A program made the translations under genes and the position numbers. Positions 12,901-25,300 of a DNA stretch of 64,000 nucleotides are shown here, one piece after another. Position 1 is the first letter of the stretch, and the number at the start of each line of letters is the position of its first letter. The stretch covers positions 62,001 through 126,000 of the forward strand of contig CAXKVR010000278.1 of NCBI GenBank assembly GCA_964058845.1, written 5' to 3'. The notes beneath the pieces are model-generated. The model searched no databases, was not told the origin of the DNA, and was given only the letters and a program-made list of their open reading frames with translations. The DNA is from Carex sylvatica (Eukaryota > Streptophyta > Magnoliopsida > Poales > Cyperaceae).

Positions 12901-15900
12901 TACATAATTTAGTGAATGAAAATGCTGGAGATGTTGCTTCCCTAATTTATCTCTGGAATCCTCTCGCAATCATCACTTGTCTGGGGTCGTGTACAACTCC
13001 TATTGACAATTTTATGGTTATTTTAACCATTTACGGTGCTTGTTCACGTAAGTCAAAGGCCCTCTTTCCTCTTTTCTGCAAACAGCATTTAAATTTCACT
13101 CGTTTGGCTTTTGAACTAGAAAGTCAAAGATCAAGTACTACTTGTAGTGAAAATTACAGTATTGTTCTGAAAGGATCACCTGCTTTGTCATTTTTGTCCC
13201 TGATATTTAAAGGACTTTGGATAATAGGGAACTAATGCAGGGCATCGGTTGTGTTTTGAGGACAGATTTATTTATGATACTCTAGTTTTAAGACTGCTTC
13301 AACATGCTTCTTTCGTCTGGCATATTTGATTTTAACTCAAAGGAGGTTGACAGGTATTGCTCCTTTGGCTGCATTTGGATATGTCATGGCAACACACCTT
13401 TCCCTCTATCCTGCAATTCTTATTGTACCGGTTTGTTTTCTTCTTCAATTCCAGAGCTTATTTTATTTAAATTAATCCCATGCTTTTAGGATAGTCTTAC
13501 TGCTTCAGATGTCCTCACCGTGCATAGTTTTTGCATAAGTATTTTCTTGGATGTATCAATGAGAAATTTGGTTTGTAACCCATGCATTTCAGTCGATAAC
13601 GTGATATAAATCCTTACAATTTAGTCCTTGGTCATACATTAAATTGGAAGGTTGTTTTTTATAGCATGCATTTTATATTTTACCTAAACTTGTTTTATTT
13701 TTCCTTCAATTCATCTATTACAGGTCATACTTCTATTAGGACGTGGTTTAGATGAACCTCCATCCAAGCTTTTTACAAGAAATACTAGATCTTTTTCCTG
13801 GAAGCCTGTGATCTATTTTATTATATGGGCTATAATTTGGACTTGCTATGTGTTGCTTTTGTGTAGCATCTCTCTCAAAGGGGTCGGTGGTCTAAATGAA
13901 ATGTTCAAAAAGTAAGACAGTATACGCCCTTATCTTGTGTCTCATTACCATAGTGTTGTGCATTTGTCTGGAGAGGAGACATCAGTATTGTGTTCATTAT
14001 AAGTATAAGATTCAGTAGCGGAGCCACATTGAACTAGCCTGGATGTTGAAAACCGGGTATAGGTCTATGTATAATTGGATTGTTGCCTACTCCTGGATTT
14101 TTTTTTTGCCTACCCCTAGACAGCTCACAGTCTAAATTGGTTAATTCACGGTATTCCACAACCTGCTAGTCGTACTAGTCCTGGTTAAAATGCTGGCTAC
14201 GCCCCTGATAAGATTCCAGAACTAGATATTTTGAGCTGCATATATCTAAAATATTCCCTTTAAAGAGTAAGCATGTTAACGTAGTTGTTTTTGCAAATTA
14301 TATTTATATTATTATTATATTTAGTTGTGATTTTGTAGGACATATGGGTTCATTCTGACAGTGGAGGATCTAACTCCAAACATTGGTGTCTTATGGTTAG
14401 TTCAGAACCCTCTTAAATAATTAAGATGATACCACCTCAATTTTTCTTCGTCACACTTTACCCCTCTTTAGTTCTGAAGCAGCCTTTGCCTCCTTAACCT
14501 ATAATGGTATGCAGATGCAGTTAAGAATATTTTGTTAAGTTAACAATGTGTTTTACTATAATTCTCCTTGATTGATTTAAATGAACATAACAATCCTTAT
14601 ATAAAATATTATATAGTGTGACAAAAAATAGTACATAGAATGGACACCTTTTTTGGAATTTAGTATAATGAATCAATAAATTAGTAAGAAGTTAATGAAT
14701 AAATAAAATATATGATGAAAAAAAACAATAATGTGAATAGTGGATGAGATGAGTTTCTCTTTCCTAAAGTAATCAATGGATACTTAGGCAAAACATATTG
14801 TGCTTCAAGGTTATTAAATGCATCCTTTGATATTATGTAAGACTTCCATGTTTTAACTAAATAGTTGAGTGGTTTAGGTGCAAGTCTTTTCTTTGTTCCT
14901 TTCATAATGTTTTTTTACAATAAATTAATGATAAAATTAATATGAGTGCAGGTACTTCTTTGCAGAGGTCTTTGAATTTTTCAGAGACTTTTTTCTCATA
15001 GTATTTCATGTGAATATACTATTTATGGTACTACCGTTGGCTATTCGTCTAAAACATCGGCCCTGCTTCCTTGCCTTTGTCTACGTTGCTATTGTTGCCA
15101 TGCTGAAATCATATCCCTCGGTAAGTTCCATTAAAGATCAGTAAAACCTCATAATGTATTATATAGACATATAAAACCTTGTGAAAGGAGACTTTTTATA
15201 TGCTCCTACAGATCCTGAAAATTATCGTATGTCATTTCCTCATTTTGCTTTCAAAAGGGCTTGACAAGTTGTGCTCCTACTGAAAATTATCACATGCAGT
15301 TCCTTAATATTGTTTAAAAACCTATAAATGAATGTGCATTCCTTGCAAAAATTAGGATTATTATGGATTTTCGAAATTTTTATGGAAAACATTCTTGACA
15401 CCTACTCGTTCAGTCCTTCCACATTATTTCCATAAACAACATTGAAAGATAGTATTGTGTACCTCTGAAGAAATTATCTGAGCTGAAAGAAAATATCTGT
15501 GCTACAGTTGATGTGTTTAGAACTTTAGATTCTGTAGTTGTAAGTCCTTAAACACTAGTACTTGGAATAACTTGAATACTTTTGTTAACCATTTGTTAGT
15601 ATCATCACATACTTATTTTATTTTTGGGCTTGAAGATGAATATTCTATTGATTTCTGAAGGTTGGGGATTTGGCTTTGTATTTGGGTCTTCTGGGCCTTT
15701 TTGCAAGTGAACTAGCAGGTACTTGTGTTTTTTATTTATATATACCAATCATATTGCAATCCTGCCCAAAAGATGAGGTTCTTATCTTTTCTCATTGAAC
15801 AAATTTCAGATATGCAATTCTCCTTCTTCCTCTTTTTCGGGTACATTGGAGTCACTCTTCTAAGCCCCGTCATGCACAACCTATGGATATGGAGGGTCTC

Positions 15901-16785
15901 TCTCTCTCTCTCTTTCTCACTCACTCTTTCTATTGTGTATCCATGTATATATTTATTTAAGGAAATTAATAATATTTGTCACTAAATTATGTGGCACCAA
16001 AATTCACCAAAATTGGCCTGATATGCCTTTTTCTTGAGGTAAAGTACCATTTTCTTGTTATGTACATTCTTGCACATACCTTGTTAGCTTGTGACATAAT
16101 ATTTGCTGATGTATACAATATCTGCATGCTATATTTCTCTTTGTAATAATGTGCTTCAATTTATTGCCTCTACTTTCTGCTAAATGTTCTTGCACAAATA
16201 AATCTTTTAGGGGACTGGAAATGCAAATTTCTACTTCGCAACAGGACTGGCGTATGCTTGCCTTCAGGTATGAATCATTCTGTTGTAAATATTTCATAGA
16301 ATAATTGATGAACACATTTTTAAGTTGTTATATCTTAGGTTTTTTTGGTTAGTACTTCTGACAATAAAACCAAAGGGTTGTTAAATCAAAAGAACAAAAA
16401 ATTGACTTATTTCACACATAAAAAACACCAAAAAAAAGAGAAAATTTCACACATACCATCTCTTTCAGCAAATTTTGATTTCTTAGAGAGCCACTGAATG
16501 AATTATTCAGCAGTTGAAATTGTGTTATCATTTCAAGAAATACCGGCTCTTTCATAACTCAGATTTCAACTGCTGGAAATCAAAATTTGCTGAAAAAGAT
16601 GGTAATGGGTGGATTTTTTTTTTTTATGCTACTGATGAAAAAATCAGAAAAATTGATATTGGTTCTATTCCGTATATAGTTGTATTAATTGTGCTTTATT
16701 TTGGGTGCAGACTGTGTTGGTAGTAGAGAGTGTGAGCTCCATGCTGAAGCATGACAGGATGCTTAAAAAGCTCGCTTCTCCTTGA
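9905..16785 (+). CDS. PIGU: GPI transamidase subunit PIG-U (CDC91 homologue)
   Basis: Multi-span ER membrane subunit of the GPI transamidase, which attaches GPI anchors to proteins. Fourteen exons join in phase: 9905-10040, 10133-10180, 10666-10726, 10851-10883, 12380-12501, 12913-13047, 13354-13430, 13724-13911, 14339-14395, 14952-15120, 15661-15718, 15810-15895, 16211-16267, 16711-16785. They give 433 aa, close to the human 435. Family signatures: RPEVATPLSSLRR near residue 40, SPYAGSMYHGSPLL (57-70), YLWNP (146-150), TVEDLTPNIGVLWYFFAE (274-291), LKSYPSVGD (337-345) and SPVMHNLWIWRGTGNANFYF (380-399). All introns read as GT-AG. Introns 4 and 13 hold MITEs, and intron 12 opens with a CT repeat. 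The start at 9905 is the first ATG giving the conserved N terminus. The least certain join is the exon 5 donor in an A-rich stretch at 12501. Confidence 0.95.
11060..11310. repeat. Transposon fragment in PIG-U intron 4
   Basis: A segment between GGGTGGAACTAG and AGTTCCGCCCCTGCATG has the look of an element with short inverted ends (GTGGAACTAG paired with AGTTCCGCCC). Similar end pieces occur near 1290 and 14200. Borders and class are uncertain. Confidence 0.35.
11368..11721. mobile_element. Mutator-like MITE in PIG-U intron 4, 9-bp target duplication
   Basis: A 354-bp element starting GAGTAGAACTAGGGTGTTC and ending with the inverse of GAGTAGAACAAGGGTGTTC. The inverted repeats run about 120 bases, including the segment for AAGTTCACCAAGCCCCTTTG and its complement. 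It is flanked by the direct repeat CTTGGTCTT at 11359-11367 and 11722-11730. A worn relative lies at 39713-40105. No coding capacity. Confidence 0.88.
11737..11944. mobile_element. Tourist-like (PIF/Harbinger) MITE in PIG-U intron 4
   Basis: A 208-bp element starting GGGTGCGTTT, with the complement of its right end reading GGGTGCATTTGGATG. It is flanked by TTA on each side (11734-11736 and 11945-11947), as expected of a 3-bp TWA target duplication. Internal inverse pairs such as GTTAACCCAACT and GGGTTAGC blocks extend the hairpin. It sits only a few bases from the Mutator-type MITE at 11368-11721. Confidence 0.75.
14010..14215. repeat. Transposon remnant in PIG-U intron 8
   Basis: It begins around AGCGGAGCCACATTG and ends around GCTGGCTACGCCCCTGATAAG. 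The ends are imperfect inverse copies of a GGAGCCA / TGGCTCC type terminus often seen in plant repeats. There is no open frame. The class is not assigned. Confidence 0.35.
15896..15914 (+). repeat. CT microsatellite starting at the PIG-U exon 12 donor
   Basis: The intron begins GTCTCTCTCTCTCTCTCT, so the splice donor itself is the first unit of a CT repeat. A GTCTCT donor is weak by consensus. The exon reading frame and homology (LWIWRG) still place the junction here. Confidence 0.7.
16443..16617. mobile_element. Palindromic MITE in PIG-U intron 13
   Basis: The left side TACCATCTCTTTCAGCAAAT is mirrored by ATTTGCTGAAAAAGATGGTA on the right. Internal repeats of TCAGCAGTTGAAAT and its complement lie inside, making nested hairpins. 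No certain target duplication. It lies between exons 13 and 14 and does not touch either. Confidence 0.65.
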
Positions 16786-17258
16786 CATAGTACTAAATTT
16801 TCTTTTCATGTGGCTCGTTGTTTTCTTAATGCACCACATAATTTTGTTAAGGTCAACTGTTGCTTTGTGTTCATTTTTTTTAGCCATAGTTTGAATTTAT
16901 TTATTTTTTCTTTCGCTTGTTTTTTTTTGTGTTACAAACTTAACAATAGTGAATTTCTTTCTAGCGTAGTGAATACTTGTGCCTTACCAAGATAGCTACA
17001 TCGAACATACTCAGAGATGGAATGTAAAACTAAGGAGACTTCATTTTAATTGAGTAGAATAGAGTTTGAATTGAATTTATTTGATCAGCTGTCATTTAAA
17101 GAATTCACACAAAAAAATCCAATAACTTTTTATATCTATTTTACTAAAATTGCTACTAAATCTTAATTAGGATTTGATAAATTTACACAAGTGCGGAACT
17201 AGATTGTTTAAACAAATTATAAAATTCAAGTAGATGAAGAACAAAAGTTGGTTGGAGC
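16786..17258. other. 3' flank of PIG-U, no further gene
   Basis: Presumed 3' untranslated and downstream sequence, T-rich, with no reading frame of note. Confidence 0.5.
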
Positions 17259-17671
17259 TAGGGGTGGCAAAAAAGCTCGTATCTCGTGACTTGTATCTAA
17301 CTCGGTTGCTAACAGTTTGCTTGTTACTTGATTGAGCTGTTAACGAGCTAACTCGTCACTAACTCGGTTCAGAATTAACGAGTTCAAGTTGGAGTCTAGC
17401 TTGCCCATCAGCTCGGTTAGACATCAATTTGTGAATTTGTATGAATTTGTGTACATTTTATATTATTTAGTTCGATTTAGTTTGATCCAAAAAATTTGTA
17501 GAATTTATTTTCTTAAATCAAGATTTTGCTAGAGTCAGCTCGTCAACTCGTGAGCTAGCTCGATCTAGCTTGTGATGATTTCAGCTTGGACCCATAAAGT
17601 CAACTTGCTTTGTGACTCGAACAAGTCAAATCGTGATAGTTCAAGTTGAACCCAGCTCGTTACCACCCCTA
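17259..17671. mobile_element. hAT-like non-autonomous element
   Basis: The ends read TAGGGGTGGCAA and, at the right, TTACCACCCCTA, a common hAT-type terminus in plants. The 8 bases outside (GTTGGAGC at left, GTTGTAGT at right) agree at 6 positions, consistent with a worn 8-bp duplication. The interior is rich in AGCTCG / CGAGCT motifs in both orientations. No transposase. Confidence 0.65.
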
Positions 17672-18099
17672 GTTGTAGTTGGAGCTCCTCCTCTAATCAC
17701 TGAAGCTTCAAGCTCAGGTCGTGCATAAAGACAGCCGTGCAACCGGGTTGCAGTTGCCCTACTGTGTAGAATGAGATATTCATCGTCTGTTTTAACTTGT
17801 GGCATGAATCTCGAAACGAGCCAACTATAATTCATAGGCACTAAAATAATATTGGCTCAATTGAAAGTTATTTTACTAGTAGGGTACTGTCAAAATAATT
17901 TTGATTCAACTAAAGGTTATTCTACACAAACAACACAATAAAGTAACGCGGGAGAGAGACCCCATGCAACTACAAGGCAAAAGAGGAATAATTATATGAA
18001 TCCCTTCACTTCAGTTCCGCAACAATATTTAAGAAAGGTTATACTATAGTCCTTATTAATTATATAAACTTTTATTTTTCAGTTCTACACTTGTTGCTG

Positions 18100-18251
18100 T
18101 CAATCTTTATAGATATAAATATTTAGAATATATATAAGATTTAGTCCCGCATTCGTTCCATCTAAAAGTAGTGAATTTTTATCTAAAAGGATAGTATGAA
18201 AACTTTTAAAATATAAAATTTAGTCTTCAAATATATTTTTCATATGGAGAT
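18100..18251. repeat. Arm of foldback family C next to the satellite
   Basis: The order of motifs (AAAAGTAGTGAATTTT, AAATATAAAATTTAGTCTTC, AAATATATTTTTCATATGGA) matches the right halves of related palindromic elements near 36840-36920, 39585-39670 and 42195-42300. Here the arm runs directly into the 69-bp tandem repeat. Confidence 0.55.
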
Positions 18252-18590
18252 TATATTGAGCATGCCGAATCAGATATTTGAATTTTCAAAATAAAAATAG
18301 ATATAGACCCTTGATAGTATTATATTGAGCATGCCGAATCAGATATTTGAATTTTCAAAATAAAAATAGATATAGACCCTTGATAGTATTATATTGAGCA
18401 TGCCGAATCAGATATTTGAATTTTCAAAATAAAAATAGATATAGACCCTTGATAGTATTATATTGAGCATGCCGAATCAGATATTTGAATTTTCAAAATA
18501 AAAATAGATATAAACCCTTGATAGTATTATATTGAGCATGCCGAATCAGATATTTGAATTTTCAAAATAAAAATAGATATAGATCCTTGT
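18252..18590. repeat. 69-bp tandem repeat, five copies
   Basis: Units starting TATATTGAGCATGCCGAATC occur at 18252, 18321, 18390, 18459 and 18528, an exact 69-base spacing. Copies are almost identical; visible changes are TATAGACCC to TATAAACCC in copy 4 and to TATAGATCC in copy 5. High identity points to recent expansion or gene conversion. The unit resembles the end of foldback family C (compare GATTATGTTGAGTGGTTCG near 36914). Confidence 0.93.
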
Positions 18591-19489
18591 CATACTATCA
18601 GTCTATCACAGCGTCACTCAAAAGACAACCATCCTCTAGTCTCTAGTCTCTACCTCCGGCCACACAAAAGGTCCATATTTTGTATACCCATGGCATGGGT
18701 TACAATTAAAGATTAATTTATATTATATCATTTTTGTTATCTTATTACTTATCTTCAAAAGAACTATTTGGAGTGTCTAAACTAATTAATTTTCGGTGAC
18801 ATGGAGCAGACAACTTACCTAGAACAAAAGCTTCAGGTGCTGCACTTGTTCAATTGGAGATGAGGCTAAGAGGTAAATATATTGACAGAGATGGTTCGAC
18901 TTCATGTAGTGCACTAGTCATATAATTTTTTAGTTTATCTCTCTTAGTTTATCTGCATACAGTCAAACTAACTCTGTTGATTAACTACGGATCTAAAAGC
19001 AAATCAGAAGTACTTAGTCACTTCCATAATTTAACTTTTTTAATAATGTATATTAAAATTTGTTTTTTTTTTAAAAATTATTTTATATAGTTTAGTTTTT
19101 TCATAAAGAAAGTGTGTACTTATAGCGTGATAGCTACAATTTAATTCAAATTTCAGCATCAAATATTTAAAATATTTATTTTACGATTCAACTTCTCCTA
19201 TATATATTTTTTAAATTCAGCCTCTGTCGTCCATATCTTATATTCCTGCATAAGCCTGTACATTCAAATATTCAATAGTTAATACAACACCAGAACTTAG
19301 TCAATGGTACCGTGCGACGAATTCCGTTATCTGTCTTCCAACAGGATAGCAAACGAGAGAGCAGGGATTGGTCGGACCGTTGGAGGGGCAAATTGGACAT
19401 TTTCCTTATAAGCGGCGTGATTTATCTGGAAATTTTTTATCCATAAAAATTATAAAATTTGAAATTTTTATCCATAAAAATTGTAAAAT
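18591..19489. other. Intergenic, no gene seen
   Basis: AT-rich, with no supported gene or clear element. Confidence 0.5.
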
Positions 19490-20010
19490 TTGGACATACA
19501 AAAGTAAAAAGACTGCCTCATTTCTATAAAATATAGTAAGAACGGATTCATTGTGTCCGATCTATTAATTTTTTTAAAAATTGCATAGAGAAAAAAATAA
19601 ATTATTGGTCGTGAACTGTGATTCCGATCTATAATGAGGTTAATTTTCTATGGCACAAAACTCTCTCTAACTATTGATTTTCTACGAAGACAAATGATTT
19701 TGTGCGTAGAAAATTAATTCATTTATAGATAGATCGGAATCACTGTTTACGATTCATTCACTAATTAGTTGATTTTTTACGGCACAAATTCTTTGTATCA
19801 ATAGATACAAATGATTTTGTGCCACAACAAATCAACTATCTTTATGGATTGGAATCACTAAACAATCCATAATTTTGTTTTTTGTTTTTTTTGTTTTTTA
19901 TAAATTCTCTATGCAGTTAAAAAAAAAATCAATGAATCGAACGAGTCCAATTTTACTACACTTGATATAAACGATAGAAACGAGATACTCTTCTTATTTG
20001 TGTGTGTCTA
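19490..20010. mobile_element. Complex element with two nested hairpins
   Basis: Outer segments near 19560-19590 (TCTATTAATTTTTTTAAAAA, TTGCATAGAGA) and 19905-19945 are loosely inverse. Inside, GTGATTCCGATCTATAATGA near 19619 pairs with ATAGATAGATCGGAATCAC near 19726, and GTTGATTTTTTACGGCACAA near 19769 pairs with TTTTGTGCCACAACAAATCA near 19811. The arrangement suggests one MITE holding two hairpins, or two insertions. The borders are not resolved. Confidence 0.5.
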
Positions 20011-20248
20011 TAAATAAAAAAATTGCCGTTTACCTGCCACTTAACTCCCAGGCAGCATAGCAAAGACGAAAGACGCAAAGAGTAAGAGCGTGAGAAGCAC
20101 GCACGCTAGCGATTGGAATTGTTCCTCTGCCGACGGATGAACTTCAACCTGTCACGCTCACGCGCATCGCACTCACTTAAAATAAGAATTTCCAATGACA
20201 AAGCAACCCCGTTACCCCGGCGAGAGCAGCATGTGTCCCGGACTCCCG

Positions 20249-20468
20249 GGAATCCGTATCCTCTGCATTAACGCAAAAATGAATCTTTTGAGTTAATACA
20301 TCTGTGCCGTTCGATCAGCTTTAAGATTCGTGTAAATTAAATCCGCACTAATATTGAAGACTACCTATGGTTTAGGCGGAGGCCGGATGAACTCTGTTTA
20401 CAATCGGACGGTCCATATCTATTAACTCAAAATATTCTCTTTTGTGTTAATGCAGACGATGTGGACTC
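20249..20468. mobile_element. Mutator-type MITE, family A-like, 220 bp
   Basis: The left end GAATCCGTATCCTCTGCATT is matched by the complement of the right end GAGTCCACATCGTCTGCATT, followed by matching TTAACRCAAAA and TTTTGAGTTAATA blocks. The flanks GGACTCCCG (20240-20248) and GGACTCCCC (20469-20477) agree at 8 of 9 positions. No coding capacity. Confidence 0.8.
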
Positions 20469-20477
20469 GGACTCCCC

Positions 20478-21540
20478 GCTCATCTACAATACTTCACAAT
20501 TCCAGTAACATTACTGATTTAATGCATTGCATCTATGAAGAAAAATTATTTATTTAAGTTGCACTAATAAACAACTTTTTATGTTCTATTGTCATTTATT
20601 CATCTAATAATTGAACCACTGGTGAATAAGTATTCAACAATAATAAGAATGAATATGAAATTTATTTTTTCGGATTATAGAAGAATTAAGTCATGTTTGA
20701 CTCTCTTAGCGTCATTATTAATTTCAAATCATATTAATATGATCAAATAAAATTATGTTATTTGTTTATTCACTCCAATAATATGTTGTGAGAGAGATGA
20801 ATGATATACTTTGAAAATAATGTGAAAAGTTGGACTATATTTATTATTATGAGAACGAATTTGATCCAAAAGTTTAGATTAATATTGAGATTTTGATTAA
20901 CAAAGTTAGGGCTCTAACAAGAAAGTAAGATATCATGAAGACTACTGCTTGAAAGTCTCATTCTCATAGCAAGATAAACTCGTTTCCGAGAAAGAGAACG
21001 TGCAAAAATTATATTTCTTCTCACAAATTAAAATTTTAGCTTTTCTGGAAAAAAAAAGTGTAATATTTCATTACTAATTAAAATATAACGTCCGGATCAT
21101 CAAAATAATTATAGGTTAAACAACTAAACAACTAAAACATTATATTTAATTATACAAGTAGCATTAGGTAATTAGAAAACATCTAAAAAAAATTTTGCTA
21201 AAAAAAAGAAATATCTAAATAAATACATTAGATGTATTAGGAAACTTCAATATTTATATATTTAGATTAATAACTACACTAGCATAGCATGATGAGAGTT
21301 CATTATTCTTATCAAAAGCCGTATTAAAAACATTTCATTTATCAAAACATTCTACAAAATTTCGTTGAAAGCATTGTAGAAGAGTGAATTGGGAAATAAA
21401 CAACGACAGAGAGAAAATATACAAAAAAGTTTCAGGAAATAATAAAATAAATTTTCTCCTGCTTAAAGTGCGAAACAAAGAAGAAACGAAAAGGACAGCT
21501 ACAGTCAAAAGAAAAAGCTCCAGAGTGAACTTTGAGAGGA
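20478..21540. other. Upstream region of the glycine-rich protein gene
   Basis: AT-rich, with no gene and no clear element. It probably holds the promoter of the downstream gene toward its right end. Confidence 0.4.
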
Positions 21541-22348
21541 ACAAAAAAAGAAAGCAAAAATCCTGAAAGTTCTAGGGTTTTCTCTTGGATCTCTCGCCGA
21601 TCTAGTATCCGAAGCCAGGTCTCACTTTTACTCTTACTCTGTACTTTACTAGTGTTTCTCATGAAATTTCTTATTGGGTTTATTGTTTGGATTAGTTGAT
21701 GAACTGAATGATTTTTGATTGGAAGTGTTTATGCAAGTAACTGAATGCGGCTTTGCTTTTTGTGTTTGAATCAACTGGTGATCTGGTTCAGTTACAGGAG
21801 AAAGCAGTTTCTAAACATTAGAATTGAGAAGTAATTTTTGAATATTCTCTTGATAGAGAAACGTTTGAATTGCTGTAACTCCATTATATAACCGTATTGT
21901 ACTTGATTCAAATTTGATCAAAATTGAAAGGGTATTGATCTCTTATAGTCCTCTTTAAATTGAAATGAAGCGTATTTTATAGTAGTAATTTGAATGAACT
22001 ACAGTTATTACTTTCTAGGGTTTTTTTTATTTCAGTTAGTTAGGGAATCCATAATTTTCAGATAAATAATTATCTTCTATGTAGACATAAAATTTGATAT
22101 ATTGTTTTTCATAACTAAATGATAGTTTCCTATTTTAAGTTGTTCGTGTTTCGATATTGGAACTGACATCTAAAGTGCTTACCTTTTCATTTCATTAACA
22201 AAATAACAGGTCCTTGGGTTATTTTTCTCTCATGTCAGGTCTTCAATACTTGGTTGTACATAGGACTCATCGATATGTTGATTTTTGATAGAACTTACAT
22301 GCGATGGTATGGAGACATGTAAAGTGGTACATCTAATATGTGACGATA
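21541..22348 (+). promoter_or_regulatory. Probable transcription start region and leader intron
   Basis: CTAGGGTTT at 21572-21580 is a telo-box-like motif common in plant 5' leaders. A likely untranslated exon ends AAGCCAG before GTCTCA (donor at 21619), and an acceptor AATAACAG ends at 22209, giving a leader intron of about 590 bases before the ATG at 22349. This is inference from splice-like signals only; several short ATG frames precede the main start. Confidence 0.4.
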
Positions 22349-25300
22349 ATGCCTTCAATGCTGAATTATGGAAACTCGTTGAGGTGGTTTCTCTTACCTA
22401 TCATTATATGTCTCGTAAAGCTTCTCCCAGTGAAGGGGTCCACCTCATGCAACTCATTCTCCCGTAACTCCTTTTCATGCAATGACTTGAACGGTGTGGG
22501 ATCTTTCAACACCACATGCTTTATTAAATCAGACACTCACCTCTCCAATGACTTGTGCATATACGGGTCTGGCAATCTACACCTCTCCCCCAATACAAAA
22601 TTAACCTGTCCAATAAAAGGTTGCCAAATCAGCGTAAACCTCTCCGGTAATATTGAAATAGGCTTCCAGGCTTCAATTACTGCAGGCTCGATCAAATTTA
22701 ATGCCACCAATATATTCTTAAACTACAAATCAATTGTAAATACAACTGCTCTGGGAGGTGAACCCCCTCCCCAGACTAGTGGAACCCCACTGTGCTGTGA
22801 AAAAGGAGGTGGAGGCCATGGTGGCAGGGGTGCGTCTTGTGTGAAATTGAATAGGACAAATTGGGGAGGGGATGTGTATGCTTGGTCAACACTCTCAGAC
22901 CCTTGGAGCTATGGTAGTTCGGGTGGTATCGCCTCGTTAGAGAAGGAATGTGGGGGTGATGGTGGGGGCCGTGTTGCGCTATGGGCGAATAAATCGTTGG
23001 ATGTTGAGGGGTTTGTTTTGGCAGAAGGAGGAGAAGGGGGGATGGAAGGAGGTGGTGGGTCTGGTGGAAGTATTGTTATTCATGCTTTCAGATTGTGAGA
23101 ACTCTTTTAACTTTTTATTTCCCTCTTCTAGCATAGGTTTTAGTAGATGATAGGTAAGTAACGAGAGCCATGTAAAGGCTTTGCCATGTTATATAACATA
23201 CAAGAGTGTCAAGTGGGCCCTCACAAGTCCGTAACATTTCACTGTCATTATGACAAAACAATCAGGGAAACCTGAGTCCATTTCCTCTGAGGTATCAGAA
23301 TATTTCTATTTAGATCTGGGCCGTCTGATCAGAATCCGGGCCAATTTGGCCCGAGGTGGAATGCACGGGGCCCTTTAATATTCATGCGGATTCTGATCGG
23401 ACGGTCCGGATCTAAACAGAAGTATTCTGTTACCTAAGAGGATATGAATTCGGGAAACCTAGCATATGCTGAAGTTGTTTGGTGTGGTATTGAATTGTTA
23501 CGGGCCAGCCTGTAATTCACATTCACTTGTAAATTAATATGTTATAAACTACTATGAGAACCTTGATTGGAATGCTTACTTGGACTATATTTTTTTATAT
23601 TATATGAACCCTGCTTAACTTTAGTATTTTTTTGGTAACCTTAGGACTGGGAATGGTACCATCAGTGCTGCAGGAGGGTCTGGATGGGGTGGGGGTGGCG
23701 GTGGGAGGATTTCTACGGAGTGTTATAGCATCCAACAAGACGTCACGATTTCTGTTCATGGTGCTACTTAACTCTTTATGTCACTTTTCCAAGTTCAAAG
23801 AAACATTATGAATCTTTTAAAATCTTTTTGCAAATTATGTCTGATGTTTTATCTCACATGAATCATCCAAATTCCAAACTTTTTTTGATATTTACAAGAA
23901 ATGCAATTGTTTTTCTTGCAAATGACAGCAAAGCATTTATATCAAAGGTTAAGTTGAACAAAATATGACTAAAGAGTTTTTGACCTTTTCATCTAAAGTT
24001 TTGTAGGCTTATTTTTTCTCTAAAGGTTTTGGATGGTGATTTATGTTGCCATCCTCATTCTAATGAGACCAGTTAAGTATTGTAACAGTCGATATATATC
24101 TTAATTCACCTTAGTCTTTGCAATAGGCATGATGCAGCAAAAATATTCAGTATTTGCTAAACAATGCAGTTGAGCGCGTAAGGGTCTAGATCACCTGATG
24201 TGCACTAAAAGTGAGAGTCTTGATGGCTGTAAACTCAAATTTCAGAAATTATCTTACTAATTACTTTATAAACAGGATTGTCGAGTAATTGACATCAACA
24301 ACCAAGTATAGTCTCTCTTGAAGTTAGAAACCTACTATAATGTCCAATTGTCTTTTTCCAAAGCTAAAAGTGAAAAATCAATGTTGTCTTTGGCCTTCTG
24401 TGGACCTTCGTATTTTGAAGTTAGAATTTTCATAGCATCAACATTAGATTTCTTAATTTGGAAGCTTAACAAGTAACTTCGTCAAGAGAAGGTACTAAAA
24501 AATCACCAACAAGGATCGTACGTATGCTAATAGTTGACTTGACTCGCATGTTATTTTTAGGTTTTTTAGAGAAAAACTAACAGTATGTTGTGTCAGCTTG
24601 CTTTACTAAATTCTTAAGTTTGAAAGGATAGAAATTCTCAAATTACACACAAATAGACTCGGTTCATTGTATCTACCAAGCAAAGTTGAAATCATGGTTG
24701 GTTTTCTATGATACTGGCTCATCAATCAAGTACAAACCAGCTGTGGCAAACTTTTAGCATTTGGAGACCCCTTTATTATAGGAGTGGACTCAAGTGCTCG
24801 GCGGCTTGCAAGTGTACATCCATATAACTTCACCTGCCTCATGATAAATCATATTACTTGGTGTGCACTGCACTCAAGTGTCTAAGCAATTGCTGTCTAC
24901 GTGTTTGCCTGCACTTTTATTTGAATACGAAAACATAAAATGAATATAAGAAATGCACAAGTCCAGAGAATCTGATTGGTCTGGTCAACTGGGTCCGTAT
25001 CCTCTGAGTTATCTCAACTTTTCAGTTGATGTCAAAACCGGATCAAAAAGTATTTTCGGTGCCTATTTAGATGCACGGGGCAGTATTATTATAAAATGGT
25101 TGCTTTGAAAGCGTGCTGAACGGTTAATATTTTGTATGGATCAACTCAAAATTGGAGATCTTAGGGGATGTGAATTCTTGGTCAACCTATTTAATTGCTG
25201 AACTAGTTGCACAAGCTTCTGTACCAAATTTACTTTATCTAGAGGCAAATTTGATGATTCAACGTCGTATAATTTGTTTTGACTTTTTTTCTTGTTGCCA

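Noticed and set aside
18252..18590. Possible CRISPR-like array
   Set aside because: Units are contiguous 69-bp tandem copies without unique spacers, in a plant nuclear context.
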